Of a stretch of DNA of 64,000 nucleotides, positions 54,121 to 64,000 are shown piece by piece; within the stretch, counting starts at the first letter, position 1, and each line of letters starts with the position of its first letter. This DNA comes from Acorus gramineus (Eukaryota; Streptophyta; Magnoliopsida; Acorales; Acoraceae): the NCBI GenBank assembly GCA_030737835.1, contig CM060850.1, forward strand, positions 21,633,615 to 21,697,614, given 5' to 3'. The translations under genes and the position numbers were made by a program. The notes under the pieces are model-generated. The model did no database searches. It saw nothing but the letters and a program-made list of their open reading frames with translations, and had not been told where the DNA came from.

Positions 54121-55753
54121 GTTTTGAGTCTTTGAAAGTAACCACCCTTACAACCCACCCCAGCTACAGAGACCAAACCCTCTCCACCCTCCATGCCCCC
54201 CTCACTACGAGAAAACCAATCTCCACCCATGGCGAGGTTTGGCAGAGAGCAATTCCGATGGAGGCGGAGGAGTCCAAGGGGTGGATTCTGCAGCAATGGC
54301 GGTGGCGACCTCTACCTCCTCATCTTCCTCTTCTTAGATGTTCTTGGCGGGGTTGGAGTGGCAGGTGTGTTTGGGAACGGGGGAGTCAAAAATATATATA
54401 GTGATGAGGATTGGTTTTACAAAATACGGGGAGGGTGGGTTAATTAATGGGGTGGGGTTTTTCATAGAATGGGGTGAATATAACCGCCAATAAAATGACA
54501 AGTTACCAAAAAAAAAAAAAAAACATTAAAATCATTGCATGGCTTTTTTTTTTTTTTTATTGAAACATGAAACTCTGAATTAATAATGTCTCGAATAAAA
54601 TAATCTATCAAATACAATCCAATACAGGACGAGGAGATTGATACACTTCTATCATCACAAGGGATCAAGCGAGTTCATACTTGGAAGGGAAGATGTCGAC
54701 TAGATCCCTGCATTCACAATTGATATTTCTGAAGTTATTGTTGCAGTTCTCAATTTTTTTTTAAAAAAAAAATTGTTGTAGTCTTCAACCGTTTTGATTT
54801 TTTTTTATTATATACTCGTTGAATGAAATACGTAAGATTATGAAAAATGAAACATATATCTAGATAAATCATTATATATTTTTATTTTTTTAAAAAATTG
54901 AACTAATTAATTATGTATCCCACCATCAGGCCCGTTGGATCCACCCAGCTCAATGGATCCACCCAGCTGAAGCTCACTACATCACATAGACTTAGGAGTG
55001 TTAGTACCCTGAAGTTTGCAGCCTATATTTGCGATATCAGAAGGCCCATAGACGACTATATACTCTACTAGTAGAGTATATACTATTTAATTGTAATATA
55101 CTCTACTAGTGCAGTGCATGCTTGATTATTTTTTTTTTCTTTTTTTTGTAAAAAATGTAATGATTAATATAGATTCATATTTTATTTTCATAATAATATG
55201 TACTTCATTAGACAAGTATGCACTTCAAAAAATTAAAAGGACCGGAGACCACAAAGGCCGGACATAAAATTTTCCTATAGACTCAACCATACAGGAGAAA
55301 AGGATCACTGACTGAAGTTGATCCCAGTCCACCATAATAGTCTGGCCTACTGGCTGGCGTACAGTAATGGAAATCAAAATCAAGCAAACATTTTGTCCAG
55401 TCTACTACATTAAGAAGACTCACAGATTCAGCACATTGAGTCATAGGAGGTCACCTTGCTTAATGACAAAAGATCCTTTATAACCTTTTCTAATTCATAC
55501 AACAGTATCAGTACATCTCATCACTTCTGCAGAAACCAGTAAAAAGGATTGTAACGAACTCCTTGTGCTGAAACAGAAAGAAACACTGAAATCCTTCAAG
55601 CAAAAAACGGAAAAATAACTCAGCAAACATGACAAGCAACTCGAGGAAAAAGACACACTGTCAATAATTATATACAACTATATCAGGATGTATAACACCT
55701 CCACAACGACTTCTTTACCAAAGCCTATAATGGGGGAATTTCCTTTTATTTCC
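54121..55753. other. Intergenic DNA with a doubtful open frame
   Basis: Bases 54230-54447 (plus) encode a 72-residue frame, MARFGREQFRWRRRSPRGG, then a hydrophobic DLYLLIFLFLDVLGGVG segment; the other frames are open too, so this is weak. The stretch 54700-55270 is AT-rich with dispersed-repeat text near 55140-55270. The last 250 bases before 55754 are the probable 3' UTR of the minus-strand gene. Confidence 0.4.
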
Positions 55754-56341
55754 CTAACCTGTGAGAGCACTGTGTGGATTTTCAGCTATTTGGAGCGATG
55801 AGACAGCCTCCGCTGCGCTCAACCCTGCAGAGATCCCTCCCCATTGAACTCCATCTTCAAAGTAGGGCAAGTGAACATCATTTCCATGAAATACCGATGA
55901 GAATTGGCGACTTGTCCCTATATCATGATACTTGTATCCAGCACCATAACCGTCAGACACCCAGAAACCCTGGTGCGGCAGATTAGCCCTCCAACCTTCC
56001 ATGAAAAGGTCAATATTGTTTGGATGCTCTATAGGTTTAAGCATATTGTTGTTGAACACAATCCTGCATGGATTGTCAGAATCTTCACCTAGGAGGACCT
56101 GCAAGGCAACTGCCTCAGCAATAGCAGCACCCTCTTCATCAAGCCGCTGTAGTTCTTCTTCCTTCTTCTGCTGCTTTTTCATCTCAAGTTCTAGTCGAAT
56201 GGCAGCCGAAGCAGCAAGTGCTTTCTCTAAGCGCCTCTTCTTCTTCTCGGCCTGTTTGAGGCGGTCCAAGTCATCCTTTCCCTGCTTCTTCTTTTCTTTC
56301 TTCACAACTGGTGAGGCTTGGACACATCTATTTTTCTCCAT
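55754..56341 (-). CDS. Lys/Glu-rich coiled-coil protein, 195 residues, unknown
   Basis: Family not recognised by name. The coding sequence is a single exon from the ATG at 56341 to the stop at 55754. The first 75 residues are highly charged (KKEKKKQGKDDLDRLKQAEK and KKQQKKEEELQRLDEEGAA) and predict a helix or coiled coil. The remainder (AEAVALQVLLGEDSDNPCRI, NLPHQGFWVSDGYGAGYKYH, FEDGVQWGGISAGLSAAEAV) is of normal globular or conserved-tail composition. I chose the Met that follows a TTG because there is no upstream ATG in frame. A splice acceptor (TAATATTAG) sits 5 bases before the ATG and a leader exon with donor CTATGG/GTAATTC at 59310 would give a 2.9 kb 5' UTR intron. A nuclear or cytoplasmic scaffold role is conceivable but not shown. 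Confidence 0.75.
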   Translation of the reverse strand: MEKNRCVQASPVVKKEKKKQGKDDLDRLKQAEKKKRRLEKALAASAAIRLELEMKKQQKKEEELQRLDEEGAAIAEAVALQVLLGEDSDNPCRIVFNNNMLKPIEHPNNIDLFMEGWRANLPHQGFWVSDGYGAGYKYHDIGTSRQFSSVFHGNDVHLPYFEDGVQWGGISAGLSAAEAVSSLQIAENPHSALTG

Positions 56342-56346
56342 CAATT

Positions 56347-59300
56347 CTAATATTACAAACTATGATTCTCAGCGATCTCTCTTGCTGCGAGGAATTCGTA
56401 CACCAATCCCTAATCACTTTGATGTTTTCAAAGAGAAGAAAAAAAAAAAGAAACTAGTTGCCAAAACGGAACACTTGCAGAGCTACACCCATTCAGGTCT
56501 GAAGGAATATCTCATTTTCCGGACAATGCAATCCCAAACGGAGACCACGGGAGAGAGCAAGATAGCAAAGTGGTATGCACTAATTGATGCATCTCTTGTC
56601 GCAGTCTTTCCACCACCCAAGCAGTAACCCATGTCCTTAAAAAGATGGCACGTGTTGAGAATTTGAATAGAAAAATTTAAGTTCAAGTTCACCCAATCAA
56701 AAAGTCCCGCATGACCTACCTGCCAAAGATGAAAATTTGTACATAAAGGACCATACAATCAAAAAGGAAGAATTTGTAAAGAAAACATGATAATCATTGT
56801 TAACTAATTCTCAAAATACTATATATTCAACTAAACTACTCATCAAACAAATTTTTAATAGCACATGACGATGCTTTTCAAATTACAATAATAATATAAC
56901 TATAAACAGAAAAAATATTTCAGTTCAACTAATAAGGTGAGCTCCCACCTTTTTCGGGGGAAAAAAATACATATTGCTACATGACGTGTAGGCCAGGAAA
57001 AAGTATAATAATGGATTAACAACATATGCAAATGGTCCAATGTTATATTGAGGCATATGCATGTTCAGAAGGTAGAAAGATTATTGATATACCTCAATCA
57101 AATCAATGACAAAGGAAATATGGAAATCCTGTATCAAATTATTAGTTATTTGATACCTATATTGTGGATTGTGGGACATATAGCATTATTCACAAGAATG
57201 ATTGTGTTGAAGGTTAAGGATGCATTCAAACTGAAAATTATTTTAGCAAGAACACCTAAAGATTACCCAGAACACTGCGTTTATTTCAGAAAAATGCATG
57301 GTTGAGCTTCAAACTTTCAACAGTAATCCTTGAATTGTCATAATGTTCACATTTAGTTAATGACCAGATCAAATTAATTAATAAGAAGGGGAAGCATGAC
57401 ACTTTCAATAAATCATAGTGTACACATTTTTAGCCCAAAGATCATGAAACAACAAAATCCTCATATTAAATTGAGGTTGTTGAATATTCAAAAAGCGACA
57501 AGGTTATCATCAGTTACTAAAATCCTAGCAACTCAATTGCCAATTTAAATATCAATATAATTTCATCATAAAAGGTTTGTTGCAGAAAATATCAACCATT
57601 ACATTTTAGAAGTAGGAAGGTCGAGAGGAGAAAGATCCAGATTAGGTTATGCAAAATTTGATCCAAAGGTGCAATTCAAGTTTGATTTCACTTTGGAAAC
57701 AGCTTAGCTTCAATTCCAGACTCTTTTGCATGTATACAAACTGACATATCTATGACTATGAGGAACCCTGCCAATTAAGCTAAAAATGTAAAAATCTGAC
57801 TCTGTGCATCTAGGATTTTCTGACTAATGTTGGTGTTCCTCGTTACCAAAAACATTAAAAGTAAAACAATTATCTTGAATAAATACGGTTTCTGGCAAGC
57901 CACAACTTCAAAAATATAAACTATAATTTATTTATTTTTATTTATTTATTTATTTATTTGGGGGGGGGGGTGTGGACAGAGAGTATGAGTGAAAGAGAGG
58001 AGAATGACTGCGAGAAAAGGGGAAAAAGAGAGAGTCCAGGTTTATTTCATATTATATTTTGATGCCAGACATTGTATCTTGAGCAGGCGGAGTGGATTTG
58101 AAATCTCTGAACGGTATATTATATGCACAGCTTATGATAATAGACAGTATTAGCCGTGGAAGGAAACGCACACACACACACATGAATCTCCCACCCACAA
58201 GACATCATTTTAGATTTGGAATCAAATCCAGCTTATTATTTACTAAATGTAAAAGAAAAGTTTAGGATTATCAGTCTTGTGCTATACCTATCAAGAGACT
58301 TTGTTCTTGGATATAAAGTCCATACATGTTAATCAGCAATATTTTCCAATTTTCAAAAATATGCAATGGTGTCCAAGTAATGTACAGAAAAAGGAGTAAA
58401 TGGTCAATCCAACAGTTTCTACCCAGTTGATAATCGATGTAGTTCAAATGCAACCTTTGATTGTTACATTAATTCAACGCGTCAAATCATTTAAGGATTG
58501 TATTCAATTGTTTGATGGCACAATCAACCATAAATCAGAGAATAAAGAAGCCTCTTAGTTGTACATCAACACAAACTTGTAATATTAAAATATAATAAAC
58601 TGCACAACTGACAGAAAAATTGAGTCCAATTAACAGAATCGTAGAACCATAAATATAATGCAAGAAGCTAGAAAAGAGGATCCATACCTCAAAATTTAAC
58701 TACCGGAGCAAAGATCAAACACCCCCATTCAAAGTGCAGACATTGCCTCACAAATCACAACTGAAAAGGATAAAAGCCCAAACAGATAAATCATGAACTA
58801 TAGTCAGAACCAAAACCCAACCCATTAAAGCATAAAAAAACATAATGAACATCTATCTGCAACTAAACAATCATCAAATGGATCAAATATCACAAGCACA
58901 TACGAAATCAATTCTTACGATGAAACAATCATATTCAATCAAATTGGAAACCCAACCAATCATCAAAATTATCAAATACCAGGTACGCTCAGATTATAAA
59001 GGGCAAAAAAATGGATTGAAAAAACCTCCAACGACAGCCGTCGCAAATCCAAGCCAAATACAGATGAAAATTTGATCAAGATCCTCCAACCAAACCCTAG
59101 TTCTATCCAATCAGATCCGAAATCCCAATCCGATGAACATAATTAAAACAAAACCCTCGTTCAATCATCAACACAAACAAAAAATCCTCACTAATCGAAC
59201 AACTTATGAACCGAAATCCAATCAGAGCCTAAACATAAGATTAAAAAATCAGATCCAAAGAAGACAATAATAAAAAAAAAAACATCACAGTTGCTTGAAT

Positions 59301-59430
59301 TCGAATTACCCATAGAGAGACGAAAGACTTCCTACACAGCTTTCATTGCGATATAGAGAGACCTTCACAATCGAAGACTTGAATTCAAAACTACTGAATT
59401 GAAATCCGGATCTGAGACTCGACTTCGATC
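56347..59430 (-). other. Long 5' UTR intron and leader of the 195-residue protein gene
   Basis: No exon with coding sense was found. The sequence contains a (TTTA)n microsatellite at about 57925-57958, a G10 tract at 57961-57970 and a (CA)n run near 58170-58181. The inferred leader exon is about 59310-59430, with a GATCGATGAAGG-type stretch near its start. Plus-strand frames in 56001-56627 are shadows of the minus-strand gene or intron. Confidence 0.45.
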
Positions 59431-60312
59431 GATGAAGGAGTGTTTGAGTTGTTGTTTTATTTTATTTTAAGATAATAAAAAAATGAGAAGAGAAGAAACA
59501 AAAAAAAAAATAAAACGGATCGACCGTCACATGGGAATGGCGTAGGAAGGGGAGATAAAGGGAACTGAAAAGGCACGAAAGGGGCATTTATGTCATTTCA
59601 CGGTGCTTTCGGGTCGCCTCTGGGTCTCCATCCGCGGCCGTACATCTTGGAGAAGGAGACATCGGATCCCGTGCTCCGCCTGTTGTTTTTCTATTGTTTT
59701 TTGTCTCCGAGTGTTAACCGTTCGTGGTTTTGGTGACCGTATGTGGTCCGTTGGATGGAGATGGGGTTTGATTGTCGGCGTTGGTTACGGATACGTAAGT
59801 GAGTACCCCGAAATGAAATTTACGACTGGCGTGGAGCCGTGGTGTCCCTACACCACGTTGATGATCCCACCACCAATAACGCACATGACCCCACGTTATA
59901 TTCACCCCCGTAAGCACTAAACCCACCCCACACCAATAAATATAAAATCTCCTTTTTCGTGACAAGAAAGAAAGAATAATGTGTGAGGAGGTTGAACGGA
60001 AAAGGATATAATGATAACGGTATTCACAGTGATGGTGGCAATGACGAAGTTGAGGACAATGACAGAGAAGGGCACGTGGGAGAGGTAGAGTGAGGGGTAA
60101 AAAATGTGTGATGGGGTTGGACAAAGGAGGGCACAATGATATGGGTGATGGAGAAGATGGCAAGGAGGGAGGGAGAGGGGTGAGCTCTACAATTGATGGA
60201 GATGGGCACAAGATGGAAGGTCAACCTGTCTGGAAAAGTAAATTTTGAAAATGGTAGGCTTCAAAATGAATGTATATAAGAGGGTGGCATTAGAGTTTCC
60301 AAAAAAATTGTT
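59431..60312. other. Intergenic DNA before the Mutator-like element
   Basis: Bases 59580-59930 are GC-richer with no assignable gene. Bases 60000-60240 are G/A-rich on the plus strand, and the reverse-strand frame at 59714-60211 is a Pro/Ser/Leu artefact of that composition. The region ends at AAAATTGTT, the 9-bp target duplication (60304-60312). Confidence 0.45.
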
Positions 60313-60668
60313 GGGACTTTTTCATTTACACCCCCTTGTTAAATATGGTATTTTATGTTATACTCCCCTTAAAAAGCTAATTGCATCTATACCCCTGAAA
60401 AATTCTTTTATGTTGCAACTGTGCCCTTCTGTCTGTCTTTGTCACCTCGACTAACCTAACCACGATTGAAACCCTAACCATACCCCATGAAATCCCTCTT
60501 TTACCCCTGACTAATCTAAAGCCTAAGTGCCCCCAAAAAAACAAAAACCTCACACACTCTCTGGTTTTCTTCTCCACGAAATCAACGAAAGCAAAGCCCA
60601 AACCCTAAAAACCAGTTGAAAATCCCCCTTATAAACCGAAGATACCCTCTTTAAACCTCACATCCTCC

Positions 60669-62035
60669 ATGTATTTCAGTAATTTGGAGGCACAAGTACT
60701 CACGGAGGATTATAGTGAGGACTTTGATGGGCGTCTTGTAACTCATGGTCCAACCAATCGCTCGTGTATTGATGATCCTACCATGCTAGACTTGTAAGTA
60801 AATCCCCTTAATCTGATTTTATTTGTTTGTTTGAGGCTTGATGTTGACTTTAGGGTTTTCTGTTAATGGTTTTGAATATTTCAATGTGGATAATGTTTGG
60901 GTTTTTTGAAATTCTCAGTTGTTGGAATTTGTCAATGTGATAATGTTTTAAATATTTTCAATGTGGATAATGTTGTTTATGTATGTTCAGTTATGATATG
61001 CCTGTAACTTGTATTGCATCTGTTGTTATGTTGTGGAGATTGTGTATGTTACAAAATAGGTTGAATTTTTTTTTGTTATGTTGTGGAGATTGTTTAGTTA
61101 TGTTGTGTATATAAACAATATTGCATTGCTATTGTTGTTTGTATTGCAATTAGAAGAGAACACTCATGTAGACATAATGTTTAGATATGGGGGATTTTTT
61201 AAGCCAGAAAAGGGATTGCAAAAAAAGCATATAGGTTAGATAGGCAAAAAAATGTCAAGATAGATAAGGGTTGTTGTAATATGAATGATATACTTGTTGA
61301 AATTGATAAATTCATGCAGTCTGGTTCAGATGATCATATGATTATGTCATACAAGTTCCTAGATCAAGATCAGTATGTCTTACTTGACTCTGATGCTGAT
61401 TTGATGAGGGTGTTTATTATTCACACTAGGTGCGTTTGGTTGCGCGATTGCGCTGCGATTGCGATTGCAGGAAGCTGCGTTTACAATCGTGCAACCAAAC
61501 AGTTTTACTGTAGCAGCTTCCTGCACACAGATTTCAGGCAAATAGTGCCCAAAAGCTGCGATTTCAGAAAGCTGAGAAAGTGAGCTTCCTGCGGAATCAG
61601 TTTGCAATCACAGATTCCTGCAGAATCAGTTTTGCAATCGCGCAACCAAACGCACCTTAAAACAAATAGATGTTTATATAACATTATAGAAAAATGTGAA
61701 AGGTAATTGTGATGTTTTACCAACACTAACTGAGTTTGAAGGGAAAAAGAGTGGTAGATGGTAGTACAGGTGATAGTGACAGTGACAGTAGTATGGTGAT
61801 TGCAATCTTATTATGTTTGAGGATGCAATTTTTAGTGATGCAGTGAATATAAATGATGTTGATGTTGATGTTGATACTGAGGTTGGTGATCCATTAGATA
61901 TAGGCCATATGAAACAGAAGCGAGGGAGGGGGATGAGAGGCAGAGGGATAAAGGAAAAGAAGTTATGGCAGATAAATTGGGTGATATACATACAGATGAT
62001 ATGGATGATCGGTAGAGGGCAAAAAAATTGATACA
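60669..62035 (+). pseudogene. Remnant of MuDR-type transposase N-terminal region
   Basis: Several disconnected frames match the style of the region that precedes the MULE catalytic domain. They are MYFSNLEAQVLTEDYSED (60669), YKFLDQDQYVLLDSDADLMR (about 61340; the 'sDaD.m..m' pattern of the MuDR N-terminal domain) and an acidic stretch AIFSDAVNINDVDVDVDTEV followed by MKQKRGRGMRG (about 61826-61950). The frame is broken by stops and by the MITE insertion at 61429. The DDE core, zinc knuckle and helicase-like parts are absent. This element must rely on other copies to move. Confidence 0.55.
61429..61656. mobile_element. Tourist-like MITE, 228 bp, nested in the MULE
   Basis: The ends GGTGCGTTTGGTTGCGCGAT and TCGCGCAACCAAACGCACC form a 23-bp perfect inverted repeat. 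The flanking triplets are CTA and TTA, one base off the TWA duplication expected of the Harbinger group. It interrupts the acidic or PB1-like frame of the MULE remnant, so it is younger than the MULE. Confidence 0.8.
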
Positions 62036-63331
62036 GACCAAAAAATGGATAATTATATGCTGTTTTGACCTAAGTAGATCTCAAATCATGCTCAATCCAA
62101 GTCCATATTGAACTGTTGAGACTTGAAAGCCTATATCCTATTGCTTTTTTTTTTGTTCATGCTTTAGTTTTGTCTTGTCTGATCATCATCCTAGGTTTGT
62201 CTACTCACGGGTCTTTGAGTTGATGAATTTATCTTTTCCACTTTTCAGGATCTCCTATGTTTTTGTCTTGTTGTATTTTTCAATGCTTATATATTTCACA
62301 TATCATTGTGATCTTGTTTATTAAGTTACAAAAATAAGTAGCTGAATAGACAAATATACATCGATCCATTTTTTTCCTTGAAACATTTGTGATATCAACG
62401 TTTAACATCAAGACAGTTGTTTAAACAGTACTAATTTATCTAAAAAGTATCAAATTTCTATTTGGTTCTTCTATGTCTGAAGTGGATAATTGTTGAGTTC
62501 CATATGGTTCCCTTTATGCTAACTAGAGATTCTATTGTCTTTCGATTTTTGTTCGTGGAATATCAACATTGAAATAAAATTTGTGGTATTTGACTTTTGC
62601 TCATCCTACAATGAATCGGTGTTTTTTTGTCTCCATGTGATGCATTCTGCTAATTGGTGCTTGTTCTACATGTTGAGGATCATCTGACATGATAATTTTG
62701 TCAACCAATATTTTTATATATTTTTTTTACTATGATAGTCAGGATGATTATGCTTTATTTTCTGGTATGGTTATATGATTCAAATAATATTTGTTGGTAT
62801 ATTTTCTTTTAACGAAAATAAAATATGTTAGTGATAACCCAAATAAACACTATCTATCTTAATCTTTTGAATAATTATAAGGTTTTCAGCATGGAAAATT
62901 CAACTAGATCCTGGTATATTTTATTTTTATGTTTGGGGCTAACATCTAGCTTAGCCTTTCAATCGATTGTTGACGAAGATGAGAAAAAAAAGGGGTTCAG
63001 CAGGTCTGGAGGTTGAAGAAAGGGGGTTTTTATAAGCATCACGTAGACACAGGGGCATAAATGTAATTTCAGACTGACACAAAGGTATAAATGCAATTTT
63101 TTAAGCCCCTACTGTCCAAAGGGTAGTTCGGTCAATTCATTTCACATTTAGCGCTGTTAATTGAATATTCTTAGTATATTCTTTTCTCATTTGACGGAAC
63201 TTAACCTCAGGGGCATAGTTACAATGAAAGAATTTTTTAGGAGTATAGATGCAATTAGCTTTTTAAGGGGGGTATAACACAAAATACCATATTTAACAGG
63301 GGTATAGATAAAAAAAATTCCCAAAATTGTT

Positions 63332-64000
63332 TGGGTGGGCTTGAAACAACGTTTAACAATGTGGAAATAACCATACCTATTTGATTTTCACAAAAATACA
63401 TGGATATATTAAAAAATTTAATTAAAATAATTTATATTTATTTGTTAAAACTATTAATTTATCAAAAATCATCTTACATCATTAATCATGGTTTTCAAGG
63501 ATAAGAGAAGTTCTTAAGTTTTGATTTCATAATCTCATTTTTCAATATCTCATCTCATCATCCCAACTAGTTTTCATATTTAAATATCTCAATTCTCCAA
63601 AAAAATTCATATCCATTTTGAACACAATAAGATCCACATTTGAATATTAATGATTTGGAATGAGATACATGTAGTAAGTGTCAATTTGGTGACTCTGGTC
63701 AAGGAAAAGAATTCCTCATTCCCATTAATCCAGTTCGATAAGTTTTGTGAAGTGAGATATTTTATTTAGGATATCTAGAAATTAACATATGAATGAAGAA
63801 TTTCAAAACGCAAATTCCTAGGTGATCTAACAAAAGGATAATGAAAATGAACATTACATTGTGTTAAGTGTCACTTTGATAACTGTGGTTCACAAGAAGA
63901 ATTCCTCCTCGTGGGAATCCAATTTTCGTAGATTTCATGAAATGAGAGTTTTTTTCTCAAAATATCCAAGAACAAACACAAGAATGAAGGATTCCATATG
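63332..64000. other. AT-rich flank, nothing recognised
   Basis: No gene. Two phrases repeat at short range (GTAAGTGTCAATTTGGTGACT about 63675 and TTAAGTGTCACTTTGATAACT about 63864; GAAGAATTC follows both), suggesting an imperfect duplication of about 190 bases. Confidence 0.4.

Larger units (their letters stand above)
60313..63322. mobile_element. Mutator-like element (MULE), 3.0 kb, 114-bp TIRs
   Basis: AAAATTGTT flanks both ends exactly (60304-60312 and 63323-63331), a perfect 9-bp target duplication. The left end GGGACTTTTTCATTTACACC and the reverse complement of the right end GGGAATTTTTTTATCTATAC begin inverted repeats of about 114 bases (60313-60426 and 63210-63322) that share TGTTAAATATGGTATTTT and CCTTAAAAAGCTAATTGCAT. 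The interior has remnants of the N-terminal part of a MuDR-type transposase but no catalytic core, and a MITE nested at 61429-61656. Confidence 0.9.

Noticed and set aside
56001..56627. 208-residue plus-strand frame
   Set aside because: Complement of the charged coiled-coil gene on the minus strand; the Ser/Phe/Leu-rich translation reflects the Lys/Glu codons of the real gene.
59714..60211. 165-residue minus-strand frame rich in Pro, Ser and Leu
   Set aside because: Follows from a G/A-rich plus strand; no start context or homologous motif.

Overview
This is a stretch of plant (angiosperm) nuclear DNA: AT-rich, with intron-containing genes that have GT-AG (one apparently GC-AG) boundaries, a nuclear tRNA-Lys, plant gene families (a GH28 polygalacturonase, a plastid-targeted NTF2/SnoaL-like protein) and a dense, nested load of plant transposons. 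Nothing in it fixes the species. No bacterial-type operons, CRISPR arrays or phage genes are present.

Layout. 1.8-7.7 kb (minus): a multi-exon coiled-coil protein gene with an in-frame internal duplication and tandem repeats beside an apparent GC donor. 8.2-19.0 kb (plus): a 10.8 kb PIF/Harbinger DNA transposon with 14-bp terminal inverted repeats and a TAA target duplication. It carries a broken Myb/SANT-like ORF1, an intact-looking DDE transposase and an unexpected third gene (GRF zinc finger plus C-terminal membrane anchor). A 3.4 kb solo LTR with a TTATG target duplication sits inside it. 19.9-20.4 kb: a MITE. 20.7-24.9 kb (minus): a six-exon polygalacturonase-like gene of 465 residues. 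26.0-27.0 kb: a decayed LINE. 27-35.7 kb: AT-rich repeat-filled DNA with two long-TIR elements. 35.7-37.8 kb: a Mutator-like element (9-bp target duplication) holding gene-like exons. 39.4-40.1 kb (plus): a weakly supported small gene. 40.4-47.4 kb (minus): the NTF2/SnoaL-like gene, whose 4.9 kb second intron holds a Mutator-like element that in turn holds an hAT-like element and a 952-bp foldback palindrome. 47.7-48.4 kb: organelle-derived petD fragment, a 205-bp tandem duplication and tRNA-Lys(CTT). 48.6-54.1 kb (minus): a decayed Ty1/copia retrotransposon with several in-frame stops. 55.8-59.4 kb (minus): a conserved-looking 195-residue lysine/glutamate-rich protein with a long 5' UTR intron. 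60.3-63.3 kb: a third Mutator-like element with 114-bp TIRs, N-terminal transposase remnants and a Tourist-like MITE nested in it.

The host genes are unrelated housekeeping or cell-wall genes and do not form a pathway. The cooperating set is the Harbinger element: its TIRs, Myb-like protein, transposase and possibly the GRF protein. ORF1 is broken, so this copy probably depends on Myb-like protein supplied by another copy. All exon structures were inferred by eye from splice signals and reading-phase agreement; none has been tested against transcripts.
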